A stretch of 64,000 bases of DNA from contig NZ_JAUYZJ010000003.1 of assembly GCF_030700285.1 (NCBI RefSeq), forward strand, positions 178,148 to 242,147. Direction: 5' to 3'. The notes beneath the pieces were generated by a model. It was given only the letters and a program-made list of their open reading frames with translations, was not told where the DNA came from and searched no databases. This document shows, piece by piece, positions 53,901-63,006 of the stretch (positions are counted from its first letter, which is position 1; each line of letters begins with the position of its first letter). The DNA is from Methylobacterium sp. NEAU K (GTDB taxonomy: Bacteria > Pseudomonadota > Alphaproteobacteria > Rhizobiales > Beijerinckiaceae). The position numbers and the translations under genes are program-made.

Positions 53901-54004
53901 GCGTGTCTCCTTGGCTGCCGCCATCCTCCGAGCCCGGCTTAAGCCTGGCTTAAGCTGCGTTTCAGACTCGCGGCGGACCGATCCGAGACCGGACCCCGCC
54001 GCTC

Positions 54005-55792
54005 ATGCCGAACCGCGTCGCCCTAATCGCCCTCGCCGCCCTGGTCTGTGCGGCCTCCTACTGGATCCCGGGGCAGTGCCAAGAAGGCTCCGCCCCGCAA
54101 ACTCCCTTCACACTCGCGGCCACCCGGGACGCGGATCTCTCGCTGCGTCTGCGCTGGACCATCGCTCCCGGCACCTACCTCTACCGGGATAAGATCGGCG
54201 TGGCAGCCGGAACCGGCCTTCTTCCTGTCTCCACCGCGTCGGGCGAGATCGAGGACGACCCTAATTTTGGGCCCACCGAGATCTATCACGGCTCAGCCGA
54301 GGCCATCGTGCCGGGCGCGGCGCTCGCAAGCGTGCACGAGGTGCAGGTCACCTTCCAGGGCTGCGCCGAGAAGGGCATCTGCTATCCGCACGTGACGCAT
54401 CACGTCGACCTGTCGGATTTGGCGATTACCGATGCAGCGCCCTCAGGCCAGGGGAGGGCAGCCGCCAGTCCGACTGGAAGCCGCGGCCTCCAGATGCCGG
54501 ACGCCGTCCCCGTGGGCGTCCTGACCCAAGGCCCCGCCTCTCTCCTCACCGGCAACTTGTTCGGCCTCCTGTCCGGCATGTTCGGGTTCGGCGTCCTCTT
54601 GGCGTTCACGCCTTGCGTCTTGCCGATGGTGCCCATCCTGTCGGGCATGCTGGTCCGCTCGGGCCGGGAACTGTCGTCCAAGCGCGGTTTCGTCCTCTCG
54701 GGCAGCTACGTCCTCGCGATGGCCGCGGCCTATGCTAGCCTCGGCCTCGCCGCGGCCTGGCTCGGGCGTAACCTGCAGGTTGCACTCCAGACCCCGGTCG
54801 CCCTGGGTCTGATGGCCGGCGCCTTCGCGGTCCTCGCGCTTTCGATGTTCGGCCTGTTCGACCTGCAGGCGCCGCGCTGGTGGCGGAACTGTGCCGGCGG
54901 CGCGCCCGCGGCGGGAGGGGGATCGATCCCGGGCGCCGCGCTGCTCGGCTTCAGCTCGGCCCTGGTCGTCGGGCCCTGCGTGACTCCGCCGCTCGCCGCC
55001 GCGCTCCTTTACGTCGGCCAGACCGGCGACATCCTGCGGGGGGCGCTGGCGCTGTTCGCACTCGGTCTCGGGATGGGCGCGCCGCTCGTGGTGGTCGGGA
55101 CCTTCGGAGCCGGCATTCTGCCGCGATCCGGCCCGTGGCTGGTGCGCATGAAGCAGGCGTTCGGCTTCGTCTTTCTGGCGCTGGCTGTCTCGCTCGTCAC
55201 CCGCTTGCTGCCCGACGCGCTCGCGCTCCTGCTCTGGGGGGCGCTCGCCATCGGCTTCGGGCTGTCGGTCGCGGCGATGGCCACGAACGGGCCCGCGGCC
55301 CGGATCGGCAAGACGGTGGGCATCGTCGCCATAGCCTATGGCTGTGTCCTTGCCGTCGGCGCCGCGGCCGGCGGGACCGACCCGCTCAGGCCCCTCCGCG
55401 GCTTCGGCCAGGAGCAAGCGGGGCACATCGCCGGCACCCGGGTAGTCTCATCCGTGCCTGCCTTCGAGGCTGCCCTCCAGGCTGCCCAGGCGGAGGGCAA
55501 GCCGGTCCTCGTCGAGTTCGCGGCCGACTGGTGCACCGTCTGCCGGACGAACGAGCGGACGGTCCTGGCCGATGCCGCCATCCGAGAACGGCTGAAGGCT
55601 GTCACCGTGATCCGAGTCGACCTCACCCGTGACGACGCCGACGCGCGCGCCCTGATGCAGCGCTTCACGGTCGTCGGGCCGCCGACGCTGATCCTGATGC
55701 GGCCCGACGGCTCTGAGATCCGGCAGGCCCGCACCGAGGGAGAACTCTCGGTCGACGACCTGACGCGCCGCCTCGCCCTCGTCGGCGCATGA
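54005..55792 (+). CDS. dsbD: Thiol:disulfide interchange protein DsbD
   Basis: A 595-residue three-domain electron conveyor. The signal peptide is followed by the alpha domain (about 30-140) with redox cysteines in FQGCAEKGICYP, the eight-helix beta domain with cysteines in AFTPCVLPMVPILSG and VGPCVTPPLAAAL, and a C-terminal thioredoxin domain with ADWCTVCRTNE. It brings electrons from cytoplasmic thioredoxin to periplasmic disulfide isomerases or reductases. It is followed by a DsbA-like gene and is divergent from the two-component system. Confidence 0.95.
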   Translation: MPNRVALIALAALVCAASYWIPGQCQEGSAPQTPFTLAATRDADLSLRLRWTIAPGTYLYRDKIGVAAGTGLLPVSTASGEIEDDPNFGPTEIYHGSAEAIVPGAALASVHEVQVTFQGCAEKGICYPHVTHHVDLSDLAITDAAPSGQGRAAASPTGSRGLQMPDAVPVGVLTQGPASLLTGNLFGLLSGMFGFGVLLAFTPCVLPMVPILSGMLVRSGRELSSKRGFVLSGSYVLAMAAAYASLGLAAAWLGRNLQVALQTPVALGLMAGAFAVLALSMFGLFDLQAPRWWRNCAGGAPAAGGGSIPGAALLGFSSALVVGPCVTPPLAAALLYVGQTGDILRGALALFALGLGMGAPLVVVGTFGAGILPRSGPWLVRMKQAFGFVFLALAVSLVTRLLPDALALLLWGALAIGFGLSVAAMATNGPAARIGKTVGIVAIAYGCVLAVGAAAGGTDPLRPLRGFGQEQAGHIAGTRVVSSVPAFEAALQAAQAEGKPVLVEFAADWCTVCRTNERTVLADAAIRERLKAVTVIRVDLTRDDADARALMQRFTVVGPPTLILMRPDGSEIRQARTEGELSVDDLTRRLALVGA

Positions 55793-55827
55793 GCCGACGC
55801 CTCTTCGACGCACTTACGGAGACCGTT

Positions 55828-56460
55828 ATGGACCGCAGGACCCTGCTCGCCCTTCTCCCCACCGTCGCGCTCGCGCCGGCCCTGCTGTCGCTGCCGGGCG
55901 CAAGGCCTGCCAACGCCGAGGGCATCGACACCGACGCCATCCTGCATGACCCAGAAGCGCCAGTCTCGGGCAACCCGGCGGGCGACCTGACGATCGTCGC
56001 CTTCCTCGATTACAACTGCCCCTTCTGCAAGAAGTCGGAGCCCGACCTTCTCCGCCTGGTGAAGGCGGACGGGCGAATCCGCCTCGTCCACAAGGACTGG
56101 CCGATCCTCGGCGACGCTTCCGTCTACGGCGCCCAGCTCGCGCTCGCGGCGAAGTACCAGGGCCGCTACGACGCGGTTCACAGGGCACTCATGGCGATCC
56201 CGGGTCGCAAGATCCCGAAGGAACGGATGCTGGAGGCCGTGTCTGCCTCCGGGGTCGACATGGGCCGCCTGGAGGAGGACCGGAAGGCCCAACAGAGCCA
56301 GATCGCGGCGCTGCTCCAGCGCAACCTCGACCAAGCCGACGCCCTCGGACTGCAGGGCACGCCGGTGTTCCTGATCGGCCCACTGAAGGTCGCCGCCGCG
56401 CTGGACTACGACGGCTTCAGGCAGGCGGTGGCCCAGGCCCGTGCGAAAGGCCATCCGTGA
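55828..56460 (+). CDS. DsbA-like periplasmic thiol oxidoreductase
   Basis: A 210-residue protein with a signal peptide (LLALLPTVALAPALLSLPGA) and a DsbA-type thioredoxin fold: FLDYNCPFCKKSEPDLL with the CPFC active site, and LQGTPVFLIGPL with the cis-Pro. The subgroup (thioredoxin_4, ScsC/BcfH-like) often includes isomerases kept reduced by DsbD, which is encoded just upstream. ATG 55828 with GGAG is chosen; a start at 55789 overlapping dsbD would add 13 residues. Confidence 0.9.
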   Translation: MDRRTLLALLPTVALAPALLSLPGARPANAEGIDTDAILHDPEAPVSGNPAGDLTIVAFLDYNCPFCKKSEPDLLRLVKADGRIRLVHKDWPILGDASVYGAQLALAAKYQGRYDAVHRALMAIPGRKIPKERMLEAVSASGVDMGRLEEDRKAQQSQIAALLQRNLDQADALGLQGTPVFLIGPLKVAAALDYDGFRQAVAQARAKGHP

Positions 56461-56735
56461 GATGGGTCCGCCCAACGGGTCTCGGCGCTGCCGGCCCTGG
56501 GCACTCACACGGCTTCGGCGTCCCGCGCCCGTAGGCGGCCGCCGCGGACGACCTTCCTTCGATGACGGCGGTCGACCGGTGCGAACCGGCGAGAACGCGT
56601 TGCAGCCCTCGTTGGCCGGCGGATGCCTTTTCCAAGGGCCGCCAAGACAGCCTGTACGGGCCAACGTTCCGAGCAGTCACCGCGGGACGCTCATCCAAGC
56701 TCTTACCCGCAAGCCACCTGAGAGGAATTTGGTGA
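56461..56735. other. Intergenic region before the RND operon
   Basis: About 275 bases, probably the promoter of the RND genes; no clear element or gene is recognised. The end holds a GAGAGGAATTT ribosome binding site for the pump. Confidence 0.4.
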
Positions 56736-59700
56736 ATGGGGCTGGTTCAATACGCTCTGAAGTTCCGGGTCAGCTTCTACGTCCTGGCCGTCCTGATGGT
56801 GCTGGCCGGCATCGGATCCATCATCATGGCGCCGAAGGACGTCTTGCCGTCCGTCAACATTCCGGTCGTCGTCGTCGTCTGGACCTACAACGGACTCAGC
56901 CCAACCGAGACGGGCCAGCGCATCACGACCTATAGCGAGTTCTCCATCTCGAACAACGTCAACAACATCAAGCGCATGGAGTCGACGACGCTGCAGGGCG
57001 TCGCCATCGAGAAGATCTACTTCGACGAGACTGTCTCGATTGATCTTGCGATCTCGCAGGTGGTGTCCGCCACGAACTCGGTGCGCGCACTCATGCCGCC
57101 CGGCGTGCAGCCGCCGGTGATCATGCGGTTTTCAGCCTCCTCCGTGCCGGTGATCCAGCTCGCGCTGACATCGACGAAGGACACCCTCACGAAGGTCTAC
57201 GACTACGCGCAGTACCGGATCCGGCAGACCCTGGTTCAGGTCCCCGGTTCCACCCTGCCGCCGCCGTACGGCGGCGCTCCGCGGCAGGTCATGGTCGATC
57301 TCAACCTACACGCGCTGCAGGCGGTCGGCCTGACGCCGCTCGATGTCACGAACGCGGTCCTCGCGCAGAACCTCACCGTCCCTTCGGGGCTCGCGAAGAT
57401 CGGGGAGCAACAATACCCCGTCCATCTCAACGCGGCCCCCGAGGTGATCGACACGCTCAATCGCATCCCCGTCAAGGTCGTGGACGGGCATCAGATCCTG
57501 ATGCGCGACGTCGCCTATGTCCGCGACGGGTCGCCCCCGAAGCTCAACATCATCCGGTCGGACGGCCAGCACTCCGTGCTGATGCAGGTGCTCAAGAACG
57601 GAAACGCCTCGACCCTCGACGTGGTGAACCACGTCAAGGAGATGCTGCCGGCGATCAAGGCGGCAGCCCCCGAGGGGATGACCATCCGGACGCTGTTCGA
57701 TCAGTCCGTGTTCGTCTCCGCGGCCATCGAGAACGTCGTCCACGAAGCCGTCCTCGCATCCTCGCTGACCGGGCTGACCATCCTTCTGTTCCTCGGGTCC
57801 TGGCGGTCGACCCTCGTAGTCCTGATCTCGATACCCCTCTGCATCCTGACCTCGCTCGCCGTGCTCACGGCCCTCGGCGAGAGCATCAACGTCATGACGC
57901 TCGGCGGCCTCGCGCTCTCGGTCGGCATCCTGGTCGACGATGCGACGGTGGCGGTCGAGAACACCTACCGGCTCTTCGAGGAGGGCAAGGATTTCTATAC
58001 TTCGGTCATCGAGGGCGCTTCCGGTATCGCGAAGCCCGCCCTCATCTCGACGCTCTCGATCTGCGCGGCGTTCGTGGCCGTCTTCGCACTCGCCGACACG
58101 CCGAAGTATCTCTTCACACCGCAGGCGCTCGCGGTCGTGTTCGCGATGCTGACCTCCTACTTCCTGTCACGGACGCTGGTGCCGGTCCTCATCGACGTGC
58201 TGGTCAAGCCGGAGTTCCGGCAGCGCCATGGCGAGATCCTGATGCCCGACGGCAGGACCTGGTCTCCTCGGGATGAGTGGAAGTTCTCGTTGCGCGCGAG
58301 AAGGCGCGCTGCTGCGGCATCACGCCTGTTCTCCCCGCTGGTGCGGGCGGCCGCCGCCTTCCGCGCCACGTTCGAGCGCGGTTTCGCGCGGTTTCACGCC
58401 AGCTACGTCCGCTTCCTGACCGCGGTTCTGACGCATCGGTTGGCCACGGGAGCGACGGCGCTCGGTGTGCTGGCCCTAGGCGGAACTCTAATGCCCTTCG
58501 TCGGGCAGGACTACTTCCCCCAAATTCAAGCTTCGCAGATGACCCTCCATGTCAGGACGCGCCCGGGGATGCGCCTCGAAACGGCCGAGAAGACCTTCGC
58601 CAAGGTCGAGGCGACGATCAGGGAGATCATTCCCGAAGACGAACTTGGCCTGATCCTAGACAATATCGGTCTGCCGGCTATGAACTATAATTTTGCATTC
58701 TCCGATGGTTCTTTCGTCGCCTACAATGATGGGCAGATGCTCATCAACCTCAAAGGGGAGCATCGCCCGATATCCCATTACATGAAGGTGATCCGCGAGC
58801 AGCTCGCGGAGCGCTTTCCCGATACGGTCTTCTACTTTCAGCCATCCGACATCATCACGCAGATCCTGAACTTCGGCACCATCGCGCAGATCGACATTCA
58901 GGTTGCCGGCCGCGACACCGCCAAGGACTACGCGGCCTCCCGCCGGATCGAACGCCGCCTCAAACAGGTCCCTGGCGCGGTGGACGTGCACATCCACCAG
59001 ATCATGAACGTGCCGGAGCTGTTCGTCGACGTAGATCGGGGGCTCGCCTCGGAGCTGAACGTGACGGAGCAGCAGATCGCCCAGTCGATGACCGTATCGC
59101 TGTCCGGCAGCTATCAGGTCAGCCCGAACTTCTGGGTCGATCCGAAGAACGGCATCCCCTACCAGCTCTGGGTCCAGACGCCCGAGTGGCGCAACGACAG
59201 CATGACCGCCCTGAGCAACACTCCGATCTTCGTCCAGGCGTCCGGGCATAACGAGACAGGTTCGCTGACGCTGCTCTCCAGCGTCGCGACCTTCCATCGG
59301 CAGCCGACCCAGAGCGTGATCAATCACGTCAACACGCAGCCGACCTTCGACGTGCTCGCCAACGTGCAGGGAACCGACCTGGCATCTGTTCGAGATGCAT
59401 TGGCCAAGATCGTCGCCGAGGAACAGACGACTCTGCCCCCACCCGACAAGATCGTCGTTCGGGGGCAAATCGAGAGCATGGCGTCGGCCTTCGGGCGCCT
59501 GGAGGTCGGCCTCGCCATCGCGATCGCCGCCGTCTACCTGCTGATGGCGGTCAACTTCCAGGGCTGGGGCGACCCCTTCGTCATCCTGCTGGCACTGCCG
59601 GTCGCCTTCTGCGGCATCGTCCTGAGCCTTTTCGCCACCGGCACGACCTTTTCCATCCCCTCGCTCTTCGGCGCGATCATGTCGGTCGGCGTCGCCTCGG

Positions 59701-60032
59701 CAAACTCGATCCTCCTCGTCACCTTCGCGCGCGAGTACCGGGAGGCGACCGGATGCTCGGCCCACGACGCGGCGCTCAAGGCCGGGGAGATCCGCCTGCG
59801 CCCGGTTCTGATGACCGCGGGCGCCATGTTCCTCGGGTTGATCCCGATGGCCCTCGGCTCGGGCGAGGGCGGCGAGCAGAACGCGGCCCTGGCTCGGGCC
59901 GTCATGGGCGGCATCGGCGCAGCCACCGGCTCGACCCTGCTGCTCGTACCGTTCCTGTACGCGCTGATGCGCCAGGCGCCCGTTCAACCGCTCCGCAACT
60001 TCGTATCGAGAGGCTCCGATGCACGCGCCTGA
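56736..60032 (+). CDS. RND-family efflux pump subunit (inner membrane)
   Basis: A 1098-residue transporter of the AcrB/MdtB superfamily: first helix VSFYVLAVLMVLAGIGSIIM, two large periplasmic loops, FLGSWRSTLVVLISIPLCIL, and the proton-relay region in helix 4 (VMTLGGLALSVGILVDDATVAVENTYR with Asp-Asp). The second half has YLLMAVNFQGWGDPFVILLA and SVGVASANSILLVTFAREYR. The sequence around VPSVNIPVVVVVWTYNGLSP and the long cytoplasmic insertion (WSPRDEWKFSLRARRRAA) place it in a proteobacterial group usually annotated as efflux permeases of unknown substrate. The adaptor gene follows, overlapping by 14 bases; no outer-membrane channel is in the window. Confidence 0.94.
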   Translation: MGLVQYALKFRVSFYVLAVLMVLAGIGSIIMAPKDVLPSVNIPVVVVVWTYNGLSPTETGQRITTYSEFSISNNVNNIKRMESTTLQGVAIEKIYFDETVSIDLAISQVVSATNSVRALMPPGVQPPVIMRFSASSVPVIQLALTSTKDTLTKVYDYAQYRIRQTLVQVPGSTLPPPYGGAPRQVMVDLNLHALQAVGLTPLDVTNAVLAQNLTVPSGLAKIGEQQYPVHLNAAPEVIDTLNRIPVKVVDGHQILMRDVAYVRDGSPPKLNIIRSDGQHSVLMQVLKNGNASTLDVVNHVKEMLPAIKAAAPEGMTIRTLFDQSVFVSAAIENVVHEAVLASSLTGLTILLFLGSWRSTLVVLISIPLCILTSLAVLTALGESINVMTLGGLALSVGILVDDATVAVENTYRLFEEGKDFYTSVIEGASGIAKPALISTLSICAAFVAVFALADTPKYLFTPQALAVVFAMLTSYFLSRTLVPVLIDVLVKPEFRQRHGEILMPDGRTWSPRDEWKFSLRARRRAAAASRLFSPLVRAAAAFRATFERGFARFHASYVRFLTAVLTHRLATGATALGVLALGGTLMPFVGQDYFPQIQASQMTLHVRTRPGMRLETAEKTFAKVEATIREIIPEDELGLILDNIGLPAMNYNFAFSDGSFVAYNDGQMLINLKGEHRPISHYMKVIREQLAERFPDTVFYFQPSDIITQILNFGTIAQIDIQVAGRDTAKDYAASRRIERRLKQVPGAVDVHIHQIMNVPELFVDVDRGLASELNVTEQQIAQSMTVSLSGSYQVSPNFWVDPKNGIPYQLWVQTPEWRNDSMTALSNTPIFVQASGHNETGSLTLLSSVATFHRQPTQSVINHVNTQPTFDVLANVQGTDLASVRDALAKIVAEEQTTLPPPDKIVVRGQIESMASAFGRLEVGLAIAIAAVYLLMAVNFQGWGDPFVILLALPVAFCGIVLSLFATGTTFSIPSLFGAIMSVGVASANSILLVTFAREYREATGCSAHDAALKAGEIRLRPVLMTAGAMFLGLIPMALGSGEGGEQNAALARAVMGGIGAATGSTLLLVPFLYALMRQAPVQPLRNFVSRGSDARA

Positions 60033-61293
60033 GACGTTTCCGAAGCACGCGGTCAGGCCAGCGAGCAAGGTCCCCTTATTCGTTGGGGCGTGCGTCCTCG
60101 CGGGTCTCGTGGGCTTTGGAGCCTACGGTCAGCAGCAGCGGCAGAGCGAGGCCCATGCCTTCACCAGGCGGATGGCCGAGCTTGTTCCAACGGTCCGGAC
60201 CGCGGACGCCAAACGGATCGACGCACCGATGCAACTGACGTTGCCGGGCCACACGCGCGCCTTCGATGCCGCACGACTCTACGCCCGTGCGACGGGATAC
60301 GTCGCGGAGCGCAAGGTCGACATCGGGTCGCGTGTGAAGAAGGGGGACCTATTGCTCCGGATATCCGCCCCCGACCTCGACCAACAACTTGCGCAAGCGC
60401 ACGCGCGCCTTGGCCAGATGCAGGCGTCGCTCGCCCAGGCTGAAGCTGGTGTCGAGCAGGCGAGGGCGAACCTCAATCTCGCGAAGGTGACGGACGCGCG
60501 GACTTCCACCCTGGCAGGGCAAGGCTGGGCGACGAAGCAGCGGGCCGACGACACGGAGGCCGGGGTGTTGTCCCAGGCCGCGAACCTGCGGGCTGCGGAG
60601 GCCAGCGTGAGCGTGGCGCGCGCGAACCTGAAGGAGCAGCAGGCCGCGGTGGACCGGCTCGAAGCCCTGGCGGCGTTCGAGCAGTTGGTCGCGCCATTCG
60701 ACGGCGTCATCACGACACGCGACGTGGATGTGGGCGACCTCGTGAACGCGGACTCGAAGACCGGGACGCCCCTGTTCTCCATCGAGCGGGACGATATCCT
60801 TCGCGCAACGGTCAGCGTCCCGCAGAATTCCGCGGTCGGCGTGCACGACGGGCTGCCGGCTTCGGTTCAGGTCCCGCAACTGCCCGAGCAGTCGTTCGCC
60901 GGTACGGTGTCGCGCACCTCGGTCGGCCTGCTGGATTCGGCCAAGACGCTCACCGCGCAGATCGATATCCCGAACTGGAATCACGACCTGCGGACGGGCC
61001 TGTACATCTACGCCACCATCGCCATACCGCGCGCCAATGCGGACGTCCTGATCCCGGCGGAAGCGCTCATCTTCGCCGAGAATGGAACGCAGGTCATGGT
61101 GCTCGGAGAAGCCGACACGGTCCACCTCAAGACGGTTCGGATTTTCCGTGATCTCGGGAAGGAGCTGGAGATCCGCGACGGCTTGTCCGGCGACGAGCGA
61201 GTGGTACTCAGCCCGCCTTCCGACTTGACGGAGGGATCCAAGGTCCATGTCGCCGCGTCGCTCGGCGCGCGCGCGTCAGCGCGCATGCCCTGA
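60019..61293 (+). CDS. RND efflux periplasmic adaptor (HlyD family)
   Basis: A 424-residue membrane fusion protein: N-terminal helix (VPLFVGACVLAGLVGFGAYG), lipoyl domain (LYARATGYVAERKVDIGSRV), a helical hairpin with many Ala/Gln residues, the second lipoyl half (LVAPFDGVITTRDVDVGDLV), a beta-barrel and a C-terminal domain. It bridges the RND pump encoded just upstream to an outer-membrane factor. Translational overlap with the pump gene supports coupled synthesis. Confidence 0.93.
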   Translation: MHAPETFPKHAVRPASKVPLFVGACVLAGLVGFGAYGQQQRQSEAHAFTRRMAELVPTVRTADAKRIDAPMQLTLPGHTRAFDAARLYARATGYVAERKVDIGSRVKKGDLLLRISAPDLDQQLAQAHARLGQMQASLAQAEAGVEQARANLNLAKVTDARTSTLAGQGWATKQRADDTEAGVLSQAANLRAAEASVSVARANLKEQQAAVDRLEALAAFEQLVAPFDGVITTRDVDVGDLVNADSKTGTPLFSIERDDILRATVSVPQNSAVGVHDGLPASVQVPQLPEQSFAGTVSRTSVGLLDSAKTLTAQIDIPNWNHDLRTGLYIYATIAIPRANADVLIPAEALIFAENGTQVMVLGEADTVHLKTVRIFRDLGKELEIRDGLSGDERVVLSPPSDLTEGSKVHVAASLGARASARMP

Positions 61294-61650
61294 TCTGACG
61301 CCATCAAGATGCGGCCGACCTGCAACCGGGTACCGGCACCGCCTCAGACCCTGACCTACGCATGTACGAACCGCGCGGGCCGGGGCGCCTCCTCGTGCCC
61401 GGCTCCGAATGCAATGGGAGGACGGTCGACGGCCAGGAGCAGCCGCAGGACCCGCAATTCAACGGCTCCGTCTCCAAGACCCGCCAGGCCCACAACGACG
61501 ACCTGCTCGACCTCTACGGGCAGGCAGTCAACGGGACCGGTCCGCGCGAACAAGCACCGCCATCCGGAACCGGACCGCGCTGATCCCGTGCCCAGTGTCG
61601 AGCCAGATCACAGCGCCTTTCCTACGCGGCCGGAGAAGGAACTCACCCGA
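61294..61650. other. Stretch with one uncertain small ORF
   Basis: A 73-codon frame (61362-61583, MYEPRGPGRLLVPGSECNG at the start, NDDLLDLYGQAVNGTG near the end) is possible but has no ribosome binding site and no recognised family. Otherwise nothing is seen apart from the GGAGAAGGA ribosome binding site for the next ORF. Confidence 0.35.
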
Positions 61651-61923
61651 ATGACACTCGAACGCCGCAGTCTTCTCATGTGCGGAGCAGGCCTCGCTGC
61701 TGGCCTCGGCGCCTCGACGGCCGAGGCGGCCGCCGCGCGTGATATCGGCGGCTTCGTCGCCGGGCTGCGGCAGGACGAGGCCGCCGTCCCTGGAGCCATC
61801 GACGAGCCTTGGAGCAACGGGGCGGTCGTGGGGCAGGTGAATCGCCTGAAGATGATCAAGCGCTCCATGTACGACCGCGCCGGCCTCGACCTGCTCCGGC
61901 AGCGCGTCCTTTACCCCGCGTGA
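61651..61923 (+). CDS. Chimeric ORF: export-signal-like N-terminus joined to ISL3 transposase C-terminus
   Basis: A 90-residue frame with a good GGAGAAGGA ribosome binding site. Residues 1-28 look like a Tat or Sec signal (ERRSLLMCGAGLAAGLGAST). From about residue 30 it reads IGGFVAGLRQDEAAV, PWSNGAVVGQVNRLKMIKRS and YDRAGLDLLRQRVLY, the C-terminal end of an ISL3-family transposase (PWSNGP.EG..NRLK..KR.MYGRA in intact ones). It probably arose by insertion of, or deletion in, an IS element within a secreted-protein gene. Function is doubtful and expression possible. Confidence 0.55.
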   Translation: MTLERRSLLMCGAGLAAGLGASTAEAAAARDIGGFVAGLRQDEAAVPGAIDEPWSNGAVVGQVNRLKMIKRSMYDRAGLDLLRQRVLYPA

Positions 61924-62020
61924 GGCGGACCAGGAAGCGCCCGACAAACCAGACCGAAGGCCTCCGACCGTCAGCACCGAACCTGCGGAAGAACCAAAGT
62001 TGCACGCCAAAACACAAGAG

Positions 62021-62044
62021 CCCCGCGGCGGTCGCCGCGGGGCC
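62021..62044. terminator. Strong GC hairpin
   Basis: Perfect ten-base stem GCCCCGCGGC / GCCGCGGGGC with loop GGTC, 98 bases after the chimeric ORF. No U-run follows on the plus strand. Confidence 0.6.
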
Positions 62045-63006
62045 AAGTGCAAGGGGGTCGGAATGCCGTTGTGTGTGGACTTTACACCGGCAAAGGGGGG
62101 GGCGCCCGCGTCGAAGGATCAAGGGCGTTAAAATCATCGACGCAGGCGCTTTCGGTACGAGGCCAACATAATTGTTCTCGCACTCTTCAACGTAAATGGA
62201 TCTAGATAAAATTCAATATGTAATACTACTTCTCCGCCCGTCATCACAGGGTTTTTACATCTATAAATATAATTTTACTTTGAAATTTAAAGTTTTTTTA
62301 TTTTTCATGATGTATGGCGAAACCGTCGGAACTTCCAGTCAGGTCAGCGCAGAGCAGAGCAGTTAGCGCCGGCACAGCGCGGCAGGCGACGAGTGCGACG
62401 TTAGCTTGCTTCGATTGGACCATATCATGCGCGCGCGCGAAAGCCGCGCAGAATTCGGCGCTCTCGCGCGTGTCTTGTGCTTGCAGCAGGAAATCCATCC
62501 GTCATTAGGCGCACTGCCTCATCGAGAAGGCGCCTTAGCAAGTCGATTTTCACTTCAAACTCCGCCTCAAGCGTGCTCTCCGGCGAAGCGCCGCCCAACG
62601 CCGCATACACCACATCTCTCGGCGTTTTCGATATCAGGACCTTGGAAACCCGGGTCGGAGCAGTCGAGACACCCCCCTTCGAGAACACTGCGCAAAGATT
62701 GCGATATTTAACGCACTTGTTATTGCGAGGCCTCAACTTTTCTCCGCGTCGTGTCTTCCAGAACACAGGCGCGCCACCCACGGGTGCTACTCGCGAGCTT
62801 CCCGCCCGCAAGTTTAAAACTTTATTTTGAAAAGAAATGTTGCCGAGCGTAACGGCTCAGGCATGATCCGGAGCCAGCAAGCATTCATGATTTGTGAACT
62901 TGCTGGAGCCCGCCACCAAGACGCAGGCCCGAACAAAAACGAGCGGCGTGACCCGGAAAACCGGGCATCGCCCAGGCTACGGGTCTCGAATGTTTTGGGG
63001 GTACGG
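62045..63006. other. Gene-poor, partly AT-rich region upstream of the porin
   Basis: About 960 bases. 62160-62310 is AT-rich and may contain promoters. On the minus strand two frames could be one broken gene: 62811-62500 gives SPESTLEAEFEVKIDLLRRL and LDEAVRLMTDGF, while the overlapping frame 62498-62298 gives FLLQAQDTRESAEFCAAFAR and AHDMVQSKQANVALVACR. No family is recognised. The last 170 bases presumably hold the porin promoter. Confidence 0.4.

Noticed and set aside
62021..62044. Origin or attachment site at the perfect GC palindrome
   Set aside because: The hairpin is isolated, with no integrase or iterons; a transcription terminator is the simpler reading.
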